A stretch of 31,486 bases of DNA from Chloroflexota bacterium (GCA_013153135.1 JAADFA010000072.1:1-31486), one strand, 5' to 3'. Positions 12,924 through 21,939 are shown, counted from the first letter of the stretch. Program-made: numbers and translations. Notes: generated by a model not told the origin, from the sequence alone.

Positions 12924-12939
12924 GATGACATTTGTCATC
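12924..12939. promoter_or_regulatory. Palindrome GATGACA-TT-TGTCATC upstream of the respiratory promoter
   Basis: Perfect seven-base arms around TT, centred about 32 bp upstream of the outer edge of the minus-strand -35. That position suits an activator of the respiratory operon, and lies inside the leader of the plus-strand gene. The GACAnnTGTC core vaguely recalls BlaI/CopY-type sites, but the regulator is unknown. Confidence 0.4.
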
Positions 12940-13056
12940 TATGGAGATTATCAAAAACCGCCGCGCCATACCACGTGCGCGCTCGTAAGATCTTGCGAAG
13001 CGAGGCCGCGTTTCTGCTGGTGTGAAATTGACCCAGCATCAAGGGAGGGGCAAGCG

Positions 13057-13416
13057 ATGCGCACGCGAACCTTTCCACGGCGGTACGCCGCGGCCGCTGC
13101 GGTGGGTGTCGTACTCGGGATCTCCGCCGCAGCGAATATGGGTTGGTTACAGCCTTGGCTCCGTTGGCTTCACGCGGTAGGCGGGGACAAAGTCGGCCAT
13201 GGAGCGCTTTTTGGACTGATGGCCGCGGTAGTGGTCTGGGCCTGGCCACGCGCGAAGTGGACCCATGTAGCCCTCGCGCTCTCCGCGTTCGCCGGGATGG
13301 ATGAAGCCGTGCAATATCTTATGCCGCGACGCGCGTTTTCTTTCGCGGATTGGTTCGCGAGCCTAGGGGGGATTTGGCTGGCCGCGTGGCTTGTGGCTCG
13401 AAAGCGGGCGCGCTAA
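13057..13416 (+). CDS. VanZ-like membrane protein
   Basis: A 119-residue protein with about four hydrophobic segments. It carries the VanZ-family polar signature: D44-K-V-G-H48 before one helix, D82-E-A-V-Q86, and R-x-F-S-x2-D98 near the end. The family is named after a teicoplanin-resistance protein, but short stand-alone members in environmental bacteria have no established function. The start is the ATG at 13057 because AGGGAGGGG precedes it; the open frame continues upstream through the promoter region but reads as non-coding. Its 3' end overlaps that of the convergent histidine kinase by four bases. It diverges from the Rrf2 promoter across a 220-bp regulatory interval. Confidence 0.82.
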   Translation: MRTRTFPRRYAAAAAVGVVLGISAAANMGWLQPWLRWLHAVGGDKVGHGALFGLMAAVVVWAWPRAKWTHVALALSAFAGMDEAVQYLMPRRAFSFADWFASLGGIWLAAWLVARKRAR

Positions 13417-16400
13417 GCCGCGAGGTTACCGTTGCCGTTCTTCGGTGATGAGGGCACGATACGGGGCAAACGCACCGTGAACGTGCTTCCGCGGCCCAGT
13501 TCACTCTCGACGGTGATGGCCCCGCCGAGACGCTGCACATAATCCTTTACAATGGCCAAACCCAATCCCGTGCCGCCTGAACGCTGCGGATCCACTTGCT
13601 CAAAAGGTTCGAAGATGCGGTTCAGCTTGTCGGCCGGGATGCCAATACCCGTGTCCGCGACTTCAAACACCACCTCATCCTGGCCGTCTGTTTGCTCATG
13701 CCAGACACGCAAACGCACCACCCCATCCCGGGTGAAGCGGGCCGCGTTCACCAACAAATTGAGCAAAATATGCCGTACTTTGTCTTTATCAGAGTACATG
13801 GTCAAGTTGTCAGGCGGGCCTTCAACCACCAAACGATTCGCGTTGCGTCGAATGAGGGGCGTGACCAAGTGGACCACGGACTGCACCACGTCGCGCACCG
13901 GGAACTCGGATAAAATCACCTCATCCGAAGCCTGGCTACGGCGGTATTCCAGAATTTGGCTAACCATTGTGTAAAGTTCTTTGGCTGCATCCTCGACCAT
14001 TTGGAGGTCTGTCAGCCAGGGGGCTTCTGTCTCGCCATATTCCATGCGGAGCAATTCCAAATGGCCCAAGATGGCCTGCAAAGGTGTGCGCATATCATGG
14101 CTAAGGTTCGCGAAGAATTGCTCTTGACGTCGTCGTAAGGATTCCGCGCGCTCTTTGGCTTCCATGAGTTCTCGGCTCAGGCGATAAAGCTCTTCATACA
14201 AAAACGCGTTATGCAAGCTCAGGGCCAAAAGGTCTGCCGCAGCCGCGATGACTTCCATGTGCGCCTGGGTGAAATGATGCGGCTCTTGGTGCAACAGCGT
14301 GAGCACACCCGCGGGTTGGTCCTGGTAAAACAAAGGCATCACCAGGGCCGAGCGCCAATCCCTATCCCGATGTAGATTAAGCCATCGTTCGTCGCTGTGG
14401 GTATCGTGGATGAGCAGGGGCGTGCGGTGCCGCAGCGCGTACCCAGCCGCGCCCTGCCGCAAGACATACTCGGCCGCTTCGAGGGTTGCCGGGTCATCAG
14501 CCATCCCGTCAGGTGTATACGTGCGCACCAAAGTCCCATGCTGATCCAGCACGAACAACGTACCCCACTGCGCTCGGGTCAGTTCCAGGGACGAACGCAA
14601 CACTTGGTAGCCCAACTTCTCGGGGCTCAGGCCGGAGCGCAGGAACAAGTACGCCAAATCCAACAAGGTCGAAAGGCGTTCTCGTTCAGCTTGCAATGCC
14701 TCTTGCAACCGTTGCCGTTCGGTGATATCCCGCAAGACCACGATAATGTAAGCCTCATCGGGCGAAGACAACGAACGCACCCGGACCGCGCTGGCCTCCA
14801 ACACACGCGCGTGTTCAGGGTTATCTGCGGTATACAAACGCCACAAGCCAAACCATTCCCCGCGCGCGTTGATTTCAGGGAGAATGTCGGCTAAGCCCGG
14901 CTCCAAACGTACCCGATGCCCGGTCAACAAGCCATCCCACAAGGCCTCAACAGGATAGCCAAAAAGAGTTTCCGCGCGAATATTCGCGTCGATAACGTGG
15001 CCGTCTGGGCTGAGGATAAGGACAGCCTCTTGCATGCTTTCATAGACTTGTTGCAATTGCAGGAGGCGCTCTTCCTCCAAACGCCGTTGCAACATATGCG
15101 CCAGCAGTCTGGTGGCAAAACCCAAGGCATCGCGGATGGGTTCAGCCAAATCGGCTACGTTCGTGCCCAAACATACCACGCCCACCAAACGGCCCCGATC
15201 CCCACCCAAACGCAAGGGGGCGAGATAGCACGCATCCTGGGGGATGGGGCCCAGCGCGGCGCGAAAGCGTGCTTCGTCCCAAGGTGCCTCCAGAGGCCAG
15301 GGGATGCGCTGGGGCAAAGGCCAAGTCCAATTGCCCCGCTGGGCCCGCAATACCAGAGCCTCCTCACGTAAGTCGGGCCGAGCCCAAATGGCCGCGTTGC
15401 GGATCTGCACACCCTCCATGGGGTGCACCAGGAGGCGTGCAGCCTGGTCAAGCAATTCGTTCAGCGTTCGGGTTTCAAGAAGCAAACGCAGCAATCGGTT
15501 GAGAAACTCTTGAACCGCGACCCGAACCCGCAGAGCCTCCTGTAGGCGCCGCTCTAAGGTAAGGTCATGAAAAATGGCCAAATAGCCCGATGGACGTTCC
15601 TCAATTTCACGGATAGGGAGCCAAGATACCTCCGCGAAACGCTGCTTTCCTTGAGCATCGCGCCAAGATAAAAAATGTCGAAGCAGGTCCTGCTCCTTAT
15701 CCTGCTGCAAATGTTCGCTTAGCCCGGGTATCGCGGCGAAGACCTGAGTCGCCTGGGCTTTGTAATCTTGCGGATGCAACGCGAGCAGCTGTTGGGCGGC
15801 CGGATTCCACCAAATCAACTGGCCATACAAGTCGAAGACCAGGACACCCTCGTCAATGGCGCGTGAGACCGTCTCATATGAAAGGGGCCCCATAAACCCA
15901 AAGCGCAGGCGGGAAAACATGGTGTTGAGAAGCAAGCCAAAAAAAGGGAAGAAGAACCCGCTAAAGACCAGGGACGCGACCAACGCGGTGTGCCCTTCGG
16001 CGAACATGCTCACCAAGGCACTGGTCAACATAAGGGTAAAGTACACCAACGCCAACGTCCGTTTCGCCCAGTGAGTTTGCCGGACGATGGGCCACAGCCG
16101 CGCGACCAAAAGGCCCAATCCGACCAAAAACGCGAACCAAGGCCCCAAGGACCAAATCAGTCGCACGGCCCAATGGAGGCCTTGAATCTCGGCCTTGTAA
16201 AACACACCACCCCCAACCGGAAACGAACGCACTTCCCAGGGAAATGTGAGCACAAGGATGAGCTCTAAAATCGTATAAAATGCACCCAAGAAACGGCTTA
16301 AACGCAGCCACAACGTCCGCCGTTCAGGCCACCAAACGATAAGATTTAGACCCAAAAATGTGATAGCCGTAAAATCAGCTGCAATATTGCGCACAAGGAC

Positions 16401-16604
16401 CAGTGGGAGGAGCCATCGCGGCTCACGGAGTGCAAAGATGAGTCCTTGGGCAAGGGCCCACAGCGCGGCCATGCCCACGGCCGATACGAACCAGGGCCAT
16501 TCGCGGCGGAACGCGTACCGCCGGTACCAAGCCAACCAGGCCAAATAGGCCGTCGCGACTGCAGACGCGACCAGAAGGCCGCTGAGCAAACCTAACCAGT
16601 CCAT
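13413..16604 (-). CDS. Multi-sensor membrane histidine kinase (7TM-PAS-GAF-PAS-GAF-HisKA-HATPase)
   Basis: A 1063-residue sensor kinase. Residues 1-235 contain about seven transmembrane helices. They are followed by a PAS domain (about 240-350), GAF-like (365-510), PAS (518-635), GAF (645-805), a short coiled coil, HisKA (825-890) with phospho-acceptor H836 in NLSHDMRTPLQAI, and a HATPase domain with N box N953, G1 D984 in VADTGIGIP, and the G2 box GGTGLGLAIVKDY. The start ATG at 16604 was chosen for the purine-rich GGGGAAAG upstream; an alternative 20 codons upstream is possible. There is no receiver domain and no adjacent response regulator, so the partner must be elsewhere. The ligands of the sensory domains are unknown: the PAS domains lack an obvious haem or flavin signature and the GAF domains lack a bilin Cys-His pair. 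Confidence 0.93.
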   Translation of the reverse strand: MDWLGLLSGLLVASAVATAYLAWLAWYRRYAFRREWPWFVSAVGMAALWALAQGLIFALREPRWLLPLVLVRNIAADFTAITFLGLNLIVWWPERRTLWLRLSRFLGAFYTILELILVLTFPWEVRSFPVGGGVFYKAEIQGLHWAVRLIWSLGPWFAFLVGLGLLVARLWPIVRQTHWAKRTLALVYFTLMLTSALVSMFAEGHTALVASLVFSGFFFPFFGLLLNTMFSRLRFGFMGPLSYETVSRAIDEGVLVFDLYGQLIWWNPAAQQLLALHPQDYKAQATQVFAAIPGLSEHLQQDKEQDLLRHFLSWRDAQGKQRFAEVSWLPIREIEERPSGYLAIFHDLTLERRLQEALRVRVAVQEFLNRLLRLLLETRTLNELLDQAARLLVHPMEGVQIRNAAIWARPDLREEALVLRAQRGNWTWPLPQRIPWPLEAPWDEARFRAALGPIPQDACYLAPLRLGGDRGRLVGVVCLGTNVADLAEPIRDALGFATRLLAHMLQRRLEEERLLQLQQVYESMQEAVLILSPDGHVIDANIRAETLFGYPVEALWDGLLTGHRVRLEPGLADILPEINARGEWFGLWRLYTADNPEHARVLEASAVRVRSLSSPDEAYIIVVLRDITERQRLQEALQAERERLSTLLDLAYLFLRSGLSPEKLGYQVLRSSLELTRAQWGTLFVLDQHGTLVRTYTPDGMADDPATLEAAEYVLRQGAAGYALRHRTPLLIHDTHSDERWLNLHRDRDWRSALVMPLFYQDQPAGVLTLLHQEPHHFTQAHMEVIAAAADLLALSLHNAFLYEELYRLSRELMEAKERAESLRRRQEQFFANLSHDMRTPLQAILGHLELLRMEYGETEAPWLTDLQMVEDAAKELYTMVSQILEYRRSQASDEVILSEFPVRDVVQSVVHLVTPLIRRNANRLVVEGPPDNLTMYSDKDKVRHILLNLLVNAARFTRDGVVRLRVWHEQTDGQDEVVFEVADTGIGIPADKLNRIFEPFEQVDPQRSGGTGLGLAIVKDYVQRLGGAITVESELGRGSTFTVRLPRIVPSSPKNGNGNLAA

Positions 16605-16769
16605 CACGCTTTCCCCACCAAGGTGCGCAGGCACCCTATCCAAAGGGAAAATGATATCACACAATTGGGCACGCGGTGTTTGTTAATGAACCGAAGGGGC
16701 GCAGGCAAATCTTATCTTGTAGAAGAAGCCCATACCGCGGACGGCTGAACCCACGCTTGGCCCGCGGCT

Positions 16770-16791
16770 GCGGGCGGCGAAACCCGCCCGC
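16770..16791. repeat. REP-like hairpin
   Basis: GCGGGCGG (16770-16777) pairs perfectly with CCGCCCGC (16784-16791) around a six-base loop CGAAAC. It is related in style, and partly in sequence, to the repeats at 16847-16873 and at the end of the window. Confidence 0.5.
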
Positions 16792-16846
16792 TACAAATTT
16801 CACCGCCGCGCGCCGAGCTGGGTCGATTCGTACGCCATGCTATCCT

Positions 16847-16873
16847 AGCCGCAGGGTTCCAGCCCGCGTCGGC
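16847..16873. repeat. REP-like repeat, GCAGGGTTCCAGCCCGCG type
   Basis: The central GGGTTCCAGCCC is an imperfect hairpin flanked by AGCCG and CGGCT, which also pair. It is the reverse orientation of the CGCGGGCTTCCAACCCGCGG-type repeats at 31271-31486, so the same element occurs at two places 14 kb apart. Confidence 0.45.
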
Positions 16874-17045
16874 TTCGAGTATCTTGAATGCGGATGCGGT
16901 ATAGGGCCTTTCGGAAAGATGTTACACCAAGGGCTCTTTCGCGCTCCAAAAAGATAGGGCTCACTGCAGAATAGTCACCTCGTACTCCATTTGATCAACC
17001 AACTCATTTCAAGGCCACTTCAAGCCCTTGAACAAGGACGGTTCC

Positions 17046-19106
17046 ATGGCTCGCTTATGGGAAGGCTACCGGCTCGGAGGACGTTATGAAATCCTCGCCC
17101 TCTTGGGCGAAGGCGCGACGTCCACGGTATATAAGGCCTTTGATCACAACTTGCGCCGGGTGGTCGCGGTCAAAATCATTCATCCCCACCTCGCGAATCG
17201 TCCTGACTTCCTGCGTCGGTTCGAGGCCGAAGCGCGCGCGGTGGCCCAGCTGCGTCATCCCAACATCGTGCAAGTCTACGATTTCGCGCATGAAGGCGAA
17301 CTGTATTACATGGTGCTGGAATACATCCCCGGCGAGAGCCTGCGCGCGCGCCTCGATCGACTGCGACAAACCGGCCAACACATGACCCCCTTTGAAGCCG
17401 TCCGCCTGATGATTCCCTTAGCTGACGCAGTGCATTATGCCCACCAGCAAGGCATGGTCCACCGCGATATCAAACCCGCGAACATCTTGCTGCGGCCTCA
17501 AGGGGAGCCCGTGTTGACGGATTTTGGTTTAGCGCGCTTACTGCGTGGCTCTGAACACCATACCCGAACCGGCACCATTCTCGGCACTGTGCTCTATATG
17601 GCACCTGAACAACTACGCGGACAACCGGTCGACCACCGGGCAGATATTTACGCGCTCAGCGCGGTTTTGTTCGAAATGCTCACCGGACGCCCACCCTATA
17701 CAGGCGATTCATTGGCTGAGGTCATCCAGGGCCACCTCATGGCCGAGGTCCCCGACCCGCGCGCGTTCGCGCCGGAAGTGCCCGAGGCCTTGAGTCGCAT
17801 TGTGCGCCGTGGGCTGGCCAAAGATCCCGAAGAGCGCTTTCCCACAGCAGAGGCTTTCAAAGTGGCCTTGTTGGACGTTCTGCCCGAGTTGGAGGCGCGT
17901 TTCGCATCAGCGCTAGACCGCACGTTGGTTGAAACACCTCAACCTGAAGCCACGGATAAAGAAGACCTCGAGGCCGAACCCGAAGATGCAGCGCCCTTGC
18001 AAGAAGCCGAGATGCAGCGGCTCCTGCACGCGCTGGCCGGGTTAGAGCTCGCGCTCTTGGCGGGCGTAAGTCTGGGCCTGGCCTACATGACCCGCACGCG
18101 CGCGTGGCTTTGGCTCGCGATGGGGATTTGGCTGGCCGCGGCCGTGGTGGTCGTGCGCGCCCTGCGGCCTTGGTGGCGCCTCAACCGCGCGTACCGCCTG
18201 GCCTGGGTGCCTGGGAGCCGAGATGGTCCTCCGAGTGCCGACCCTCTCTTGGGGCGTTTCCGCGTGCTGCGTTTGGATTATCCCTATGACCTCGCGCTTA
18301 TGGTCTTCCCCGCGGCCCTATCCGCGCTCCTCACCAGCGGGAGCGCGCTCGCGTGGGTAATTGGGCAGCTCTTCGGGCGTCCCATTGGGGTGGTACCGAT
18401 GGCTGCGGTTTGGGGCCTTTTGGCCCTTATGCTCTTCTTTTTTCACCTACACTTCGTCGCGCTCAACTTCCTGCAGCCCGGTGTGCTCAATCGGCTGCAC
18501 TTTGGGCACGTGCTTCCAACTTTATCCTTTGGCCTGCTCGCGCTCCCGGGGCTGGCCTTAGCGCCCTATGTTCCGCCAGGATGGCGCGCGGCGGTACAAA
18601 TCATCGCGTTAGGTGCGTTTGGTGTTGGGGGAATGTTGGGCGCGCTCACGTTGATCTTTCTCTTTCGTCGAGCGCTAAGCATTGGGCTCCCACCGCCCCA
18701 GTTCGCGCCCTTGGTCTTTGCCATCGTACCCGTGGTCGCGGTGTACGCGGCCGCGACCGTTTTGCTCTTCGGCTATTTAGCCCACGCGGGCCTGGCCATC
18801 CCCGAGGCTGTCTTTCACCTAACCGTGTACATGGCCTGGGGCATTGCGCTGGCAAGTGAAGCCCTGGCCCTTATGCTCTATTGGGGATATCGCTGGGCCG
18901 GAGTACCGTGGAACCCTCTGCGTTGGGGGTTGATGGACGCGGCCTTGGGCCCAGCGCTGCTGGCCCTGTTGAGCTGGAGCACAGGTTTACGCGGGCCGGC
19001 CGTGCTCATCCTTGCCATAGCTGGGACGATTTTGGGGCTAGGCTTGCTCGGCTACATTCTGTGGGGCCTACGGCGCCGTCGCAGTTCGTTCGCACATGCC
19101 GCCTGA
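17046..19106 (+). CDS. Serine/threonine protein kinase with a polytopic membrane C-terminus
   Basis: A 686-residue Hanks-type (PknB-like) kinase. The kinase domain (14-280) is complete: glycine loop GEGATSTVYK, K43 in VAVKII, HRDIKPANILL with D141 and N146, D159 in TDFGLARL, APEQ (187-190) and RADIYALSAVLFEMLTGRPP. An acidic linker (about 295-325) follows, then about ten hydrophobic helices from 329 to 675, with no PASTA, WD40 or other external repeats. The kinase therefore faces the cytoplasm at the N-terminus, and the membrane part is itself the candidate sensor or substrate (inference). The start ATG at 17046 follows AAGGACGG; an upstream TTG at 17028 is possible but lacks a ribosome site. 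No phosphatase or FHA protein is adjacent. Confidence 0.93.
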   Translation: MARLWEGYRLGGRYEILALLGEGATSTVYKAFDHNLRRVVAVKIIHPHLANRPDFLRRFEAEARAVAQLRHPNIVQVYDFAHEGELYYMVLEYIPGESLRARLDRLRQTGQHMTPFEAVRLMIPLADAVHYAHQQGMVHRDIKPANILLRPQGEPVLTDFGLARLLRGSEHHTRTGTILGTVLYMAPEQLRGQPVDHRADIYALSAVLFEMLTGRPPYTGDSLAEVIQGHLMAEVPDPRAFAPEVPEALSRIVRRGLAKDPEERFPTAEAFKVALLDVLPELEARFASALDRTLVETPQPEATDKEDLEAEPEDAAPLQEAEMQRLLHALAGLELALLAGVSLGLAYMTRTRAWLWLAMGIWLAAAVVVVRALRPWWRLNRAYRLAWVPGSRDGPPSADPLLGRFRVLRLDYPYDLALMVFPAALSALLTSGSALAWVIGQLFGRPIGVVPMAAVWGLLALMLFFFHLHFVALNFLQPGVLNRLHFGHVLPTLSFGLLALPGLALAPYVPPGWRAAVQIIALGAFGVGGMLGALTLIFLFRRALSIGLPPPQFAPLVFAIVPVVAVYAAATVLLFGYLAHAGLAIPEAVFHLTVYMAWGIALASEALALMLYWGYRWAGVPWNPLRWGLMDAALGPALLALLSWSTGLRGPAVLILAIAGTILGLGLLGYILWGLRRRRSSFAHAA

Positions 19107-19206
19107 CGCGGGTCTTCAGAGGGCCACAAAGATTGAGCACCCGAGCAGAGGCAGGCCCTCGGCGGCAAAGGGCCCGCGCCCATCGTGGCACGATTCATCG
19201 ACGCGC

Positions 19207-20457
19207 TCACCGCGTATCCAACTCAATACGATATACATACAAAGGCGGAGGACCGTTGGGGTCTTCAGGGCGCCATTCAGGCAGGCGCTGCAGGATGTCC
19301 AGCCCTTCAACCACCCGACCGATGACCGGCGCCCCGCGCAGCGCGGGCGGGCTGGTCGTTCCCAAGCGAATGGCCAGGCGACCATCGACCATGCCCGGAC
19401 TCACCCAATCCAACACGACCCACCCTGGGCCTTCAGGGTCAGGTGACGTTGGGGCGGCCGCGAACAAGAAACCCGCGTGGCCCATGCCCGTGCCCGAAGG
19501 GTCGCCGAGGTAAACCGCCTGACCAGGTATCACCCGATAGACCGGTGTGTCATCGTACCAACCGCGTTCCGCCAAGAAGACAAAGCTGTTCACCCCGTCT
19601 GGGTTCTGCTCCGGGAGCAATGCCACGCGGAAGCGTCCCCGGTCCGTCGCGAACACGGCAGCCGTAGGGAGCTGTTCGGGCGGACGCCGTGGTGGGCACG
19701 CGGTCACCATGCGCGCGGATAATGCCTCCAATGCCAAAACCGCTCGCAGCGAAGCCTCGTCGTGGGGTCCGGTGTAAAGTTCGCCGTTGATGAAGAGAAT
19801 AGGCACGCTGACCAACCCTGCCGCGCGCCCCCGCTCCCACGCCTCTCGTGCCAGGCGTTCGGCCTCGGGCGAGGTCGCGTCGCGACGCAGGCGCTCGGCA
19901 TCAAGGCCCAACGCGCGCGCTTGGCTCAACACCCAATCCCAAAACGCGTCCACAGGCAGCGCGTGCCAAGCATCCCACTGTTGCACCAACACATCGTGCA
20001 TAGGCCAAAACGCGCCCTGCCATCCCGCGGCTTCGGCGATCTGCACCGCGAGCAAGGCTTTGTCGTGCACTGGCACGAGGGGATAGGCGCGAAAGACCCA
20101 CGCGATCTCGCGTGGCCGCTCTTGACGCAATCGCTCGAGCCGTTGAGCCATGGCCGCGTACGCGGGGCTCTGAAAATCGCCGTAGACTACCACCCAAACG
20201 GCTGCGTTGGCATCCCCGCGGAAGTGGTCGGTGGGGAGCAAGGGGCCCTTCTCAGCGGGCGTTGGCGCCGCGACCACCTGGCACGGCACGTATGGAGGCG
20301 TTGGGGAGGGCGCGACGAGGGACGGGGTCCGCGCAACCGTGGGCGACGGCAGCGAGGGCGAACCCGGCGCGACCTGAGCCTGACACGCGGCCATCCCCAA
20401 GGCCAGCGCCCAGATGAGGCCACCCCACCACGCGAGGCGCGACCAAGGTGCGCCCAT
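19207..20457 (-). CDS. Lipoprotein fusing a cysteine-less DsbA-like domain to a cyclophilin-type PPIase
   Basis: A 416-residue exported protein. The signal peptide ends in LGMAAC (lipidated C25), followed by a Ser/Thr/Pro linker. Residues 75-250 look like the DsbA/Thioredoxin_4 fold: VWVVVYGDFQSPAYAAM, an all-helical insert, then VSVPILFINGELYTG with the cis-proline P219. The position of the catalytic C-x-x-C is S97-P-A-Y100, so it cannot catalyse dithiol exchange. Residues 270-415 are a cyclophilin-like prolyl isomerase domain (GVNSFVFLAERGWYDDTPVYRVIPG and GDPSGTGMGHAGF). The usual catalytic Arg in the FxRV motif is R308; several other cyclophilin residues are altered. It lies nine bases after gatB on the same strand, probably co-transcribed. 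A surface chaperone or foldase is the likely role (inference). Confidence 0.82.
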   Translation of the reverse strand: MGAPWSRLAWWGGLIWALALGMAACQAQVAPGSPSLPSPTVARTPSLVAPSPTPPYVPCQVVAAPTPAEKGPLLPTDHFRGDANAAVWVVVYGDFQSPAYAAMAQRLERLRQERPREIAWVFRAYPLVPVHDKALLAVQIAEAAGWQGAFWPMHDVLVQQWDAWHALPVDAFWDWVLSQARALGLDAERLRRDATSPEAERLAREAWERGRAAGLVSVPILFINGELYTGPHDEASLRAVLALEALSARMVTACPPRRPPEQLPTAAVFATDRGRFRVALLPEQNPDGVNSFVFLAERGWYDDTPVYRVIPGQAVYLGDPSGTGMGHAGFLFAAAPTSPDPEGPGWVVLDWVSPGMVDGRLAIRLGTTSPPALRGAPVIGRVVEGLDILQRLPEWRPEDPNGPPPLYVYRIELDTR

Positions 20458-20466
20458 GGCTCCATC

Positions 20467-21939
20467 CTAGTCCGCGATGTCGGCGCGGCGCTTGAGCGCG
20501 GCTTCCAGAGCCTGCCGCACCGCCTGTGGATTCGCTCGCCCGCGCGCGCGACGCATCACCTGCCCAAAGAGCCAGTTGATCACCGAGGTTTTACCCGCGA
20601 GGTACTTCGCAACCTCCTTAGGGTGCGCGTCCAGCACTTCATTGACCCACGCCTGGATTTGATCTGCATCCGAGATCTGGCGCAGCCCTTTGGCCTCAAT
20701 GATGCGATCTGGGTGCTGTCCTGTCGCGAACATCTCAGCCAGTACCTTCTGGCCTGTGTTCTTATTGATCGCGCCGGTATGTACCGCGCGCAGCAACGCG
20801 GCAAAGGCCTTCGCATCAAAGGGGAGCTCGGTGATGGATTTGCCGTGCTCGTTCAACCAACGGAACACTTCGCTCAGCAACCAATTGGCCACCATCTTTG
20901 GCGGCACCTGCCCTTGGCTTGCGGCCACAGCTGCTTCGTAAAAATCGGCCACCGCCTTCTCCGCGGTCAACAAGCCCGCGTCGTATTCGGACAAGCCGTA
21001 TGCCTCGCGGAAGCGCCGATACCGAGCCCAGGGCATCTCGGGCAGGCTTTGACGCACCCGTTCCAACCAGGCGTCGTCGATGAGCAGGGGGGGCAAATCG
21101 GGCTCAGGGAAGTAACGGTAATCGTGGGCTTCTTCCTTGCTACGCTGGGGCACAGTCACCCGCCGCGCCTCGTCCCACCCCAGGGTCTGCTGCTCCACAC
21201 GGCCCCCGCGTTCCAAAATGCGGATCTGCCGCTCGATTTCGTACGCGACGCTTTCCTCCAGTGCGCGGAAGCTATTCAGGTTTTTGATCTCCACCCGCGT
21301 GCCCAGTTGATTGCTACCTACGGGTCGCACAGAGACGTTGGCCTCGAAACGGATCACGCCTTTTTGCATATCGCCCGAATTGACCCCAAGATAGCGCAAC
21401 AACTGGCGCAGGGTCGTCGCGTACGCACGTACTTCTTCGACCGAGTGCAAATCGGGCTCCGAGACGATCTCCAACAGCGGAACCCCTGCGCGGTTGAGAT
21501 CCACGAGCGAATATCGCTCACCGTTGCGCTCCACGTGGGTGAGCTTGCCCGTGTCTTCTTCTAAATGTACCCGGCGAATGCGGACCGCGCGCTCGCCTTG
21601 CGAAGTGCGAATAATCAACCGCCCCTGGGTGGCTAAGGGAAGTTCGTATTGAGAAATCTGATACCCTTTTGGCAGGTCTGGGTAGAAATAATTTTTACGC
21701 GCGAAGATACTCTGCTGGTGGATCTGACAATCCAAAGCCAGCGCGACCCGCAGCGCGTACTCGACCGCGCGCTCGTTGATCACAGGCAGCGTGCCGGGCA
21801 TCCCCGCGCACACCTCACACACTGCGGTGTTGGGCTCCGCAGTGGTCAAATCCACCACGGGGCACGAGCAAAACATTTTGGAGCGGGTTTGCAGCTCCGC
21901 GTGCACTTCTAGGCCAATAACGGGCTCATAAGCGGGCAT
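20467..21939 (-). CDS. gatB: Aspartyl/glutamyl-tRNA(Asn/Gln) amidotransferase subunit B
   Basis: A 490-residue subunit of the GatCAB enzyme, which amidates Glu-tRNA(Gln) or Asp-tRNA(Asn). It is full length. The N-terminal kinase-like domain starts EPVIGLEVHAELQT, with the cysteine-rich CSCP and CEVCAGMPG stretches. The GatB signature LVDLNRAGVPLLEIVSEPD is intact. The C-terminal YqeY-like tail domain ends the protein (about 345-490). The start ATG at 21937-21939 follows GCGAGGCGAGCC and gives the standard N-terminus; an upstream ATG 12 codons earlier falls within the promoter region. gatA and gatC are not in the window. The promoter is shared, back to back, with the membrane protein at 22037. 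Confidence 0.97.
   Translation of the reverse strand: MPAYEPVIGLEVHAELQTRSKMFCSCPVVDLTTAEPNTAVCEVCAGMPGTLPVINERAVEYALRVALALDCQIHQQSIFARKNYFYPDLPKGYQISQYELPLATQGRLIIRTSQGERAVRIRRVHLEEDTGKLTHVERNGERYSLVDLNRAGVPLLEIVSEPDLHSVEEVRAYATTLRQLLRYLGVNSGDMQKGVIRFEANVSVRPVGSNQLGTRVEIKNLNSFRALEESVAYEIERQIRILERGGRVEQQTLGWDEARRVTVPQRSKEEAHDYRYFPEPDLPPLLIDDAWLERVRQSLPEMPWARYRRFREAYGLSEYDAGLLTAEKAVADFYEAAVAASQGQVPPKMVANWLLSEVFRWLNEHGKSITELPFDAKAFAALLRAVHTGAINKNTGQKVLAEMFATGQHPDRIIEAKGLRQISDADQIQAWVNEVLDAHPKEVAKYLAGKTSVINWLFGQVMRRARGRANPQAVRQALEAALKRRADIAD

Larger units (their letters stand above)
16605..17045. other. Gene-free interval with two GC-rich hairpin repeats
   Basis: This interval separates the divergent histidine kinase and serine/threonine kinase genes. 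No coding region is convincing. It contains an 8-bp palindrome TGATATCA near 16651-16658 close to the histidine kinase start, and two REP-like hairpins at 16770-16791 and 16847-16873. I could not identify a consensus promoter for the downstream kinase. Confidence 0.5.

Noticed and set aside
12820..13056. An N-terminal extension of 79 codons for the VanZ-like protein.
   Set aside because: It would start inside the Rrf2 gene and run through the promoter/operator; the ATG at 13057 has a proper ribosome site and gives a normal family length.
19762..21564. A 600-codon open frame on the plus strand opposite gatB and the PPIase lipoprotein.
   Set aside because: Its translation is low-complexity, rich in Arg, His and Gln, and mirrors the codon bias of gatB. 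gatB itself is unmistakable on the other strand.
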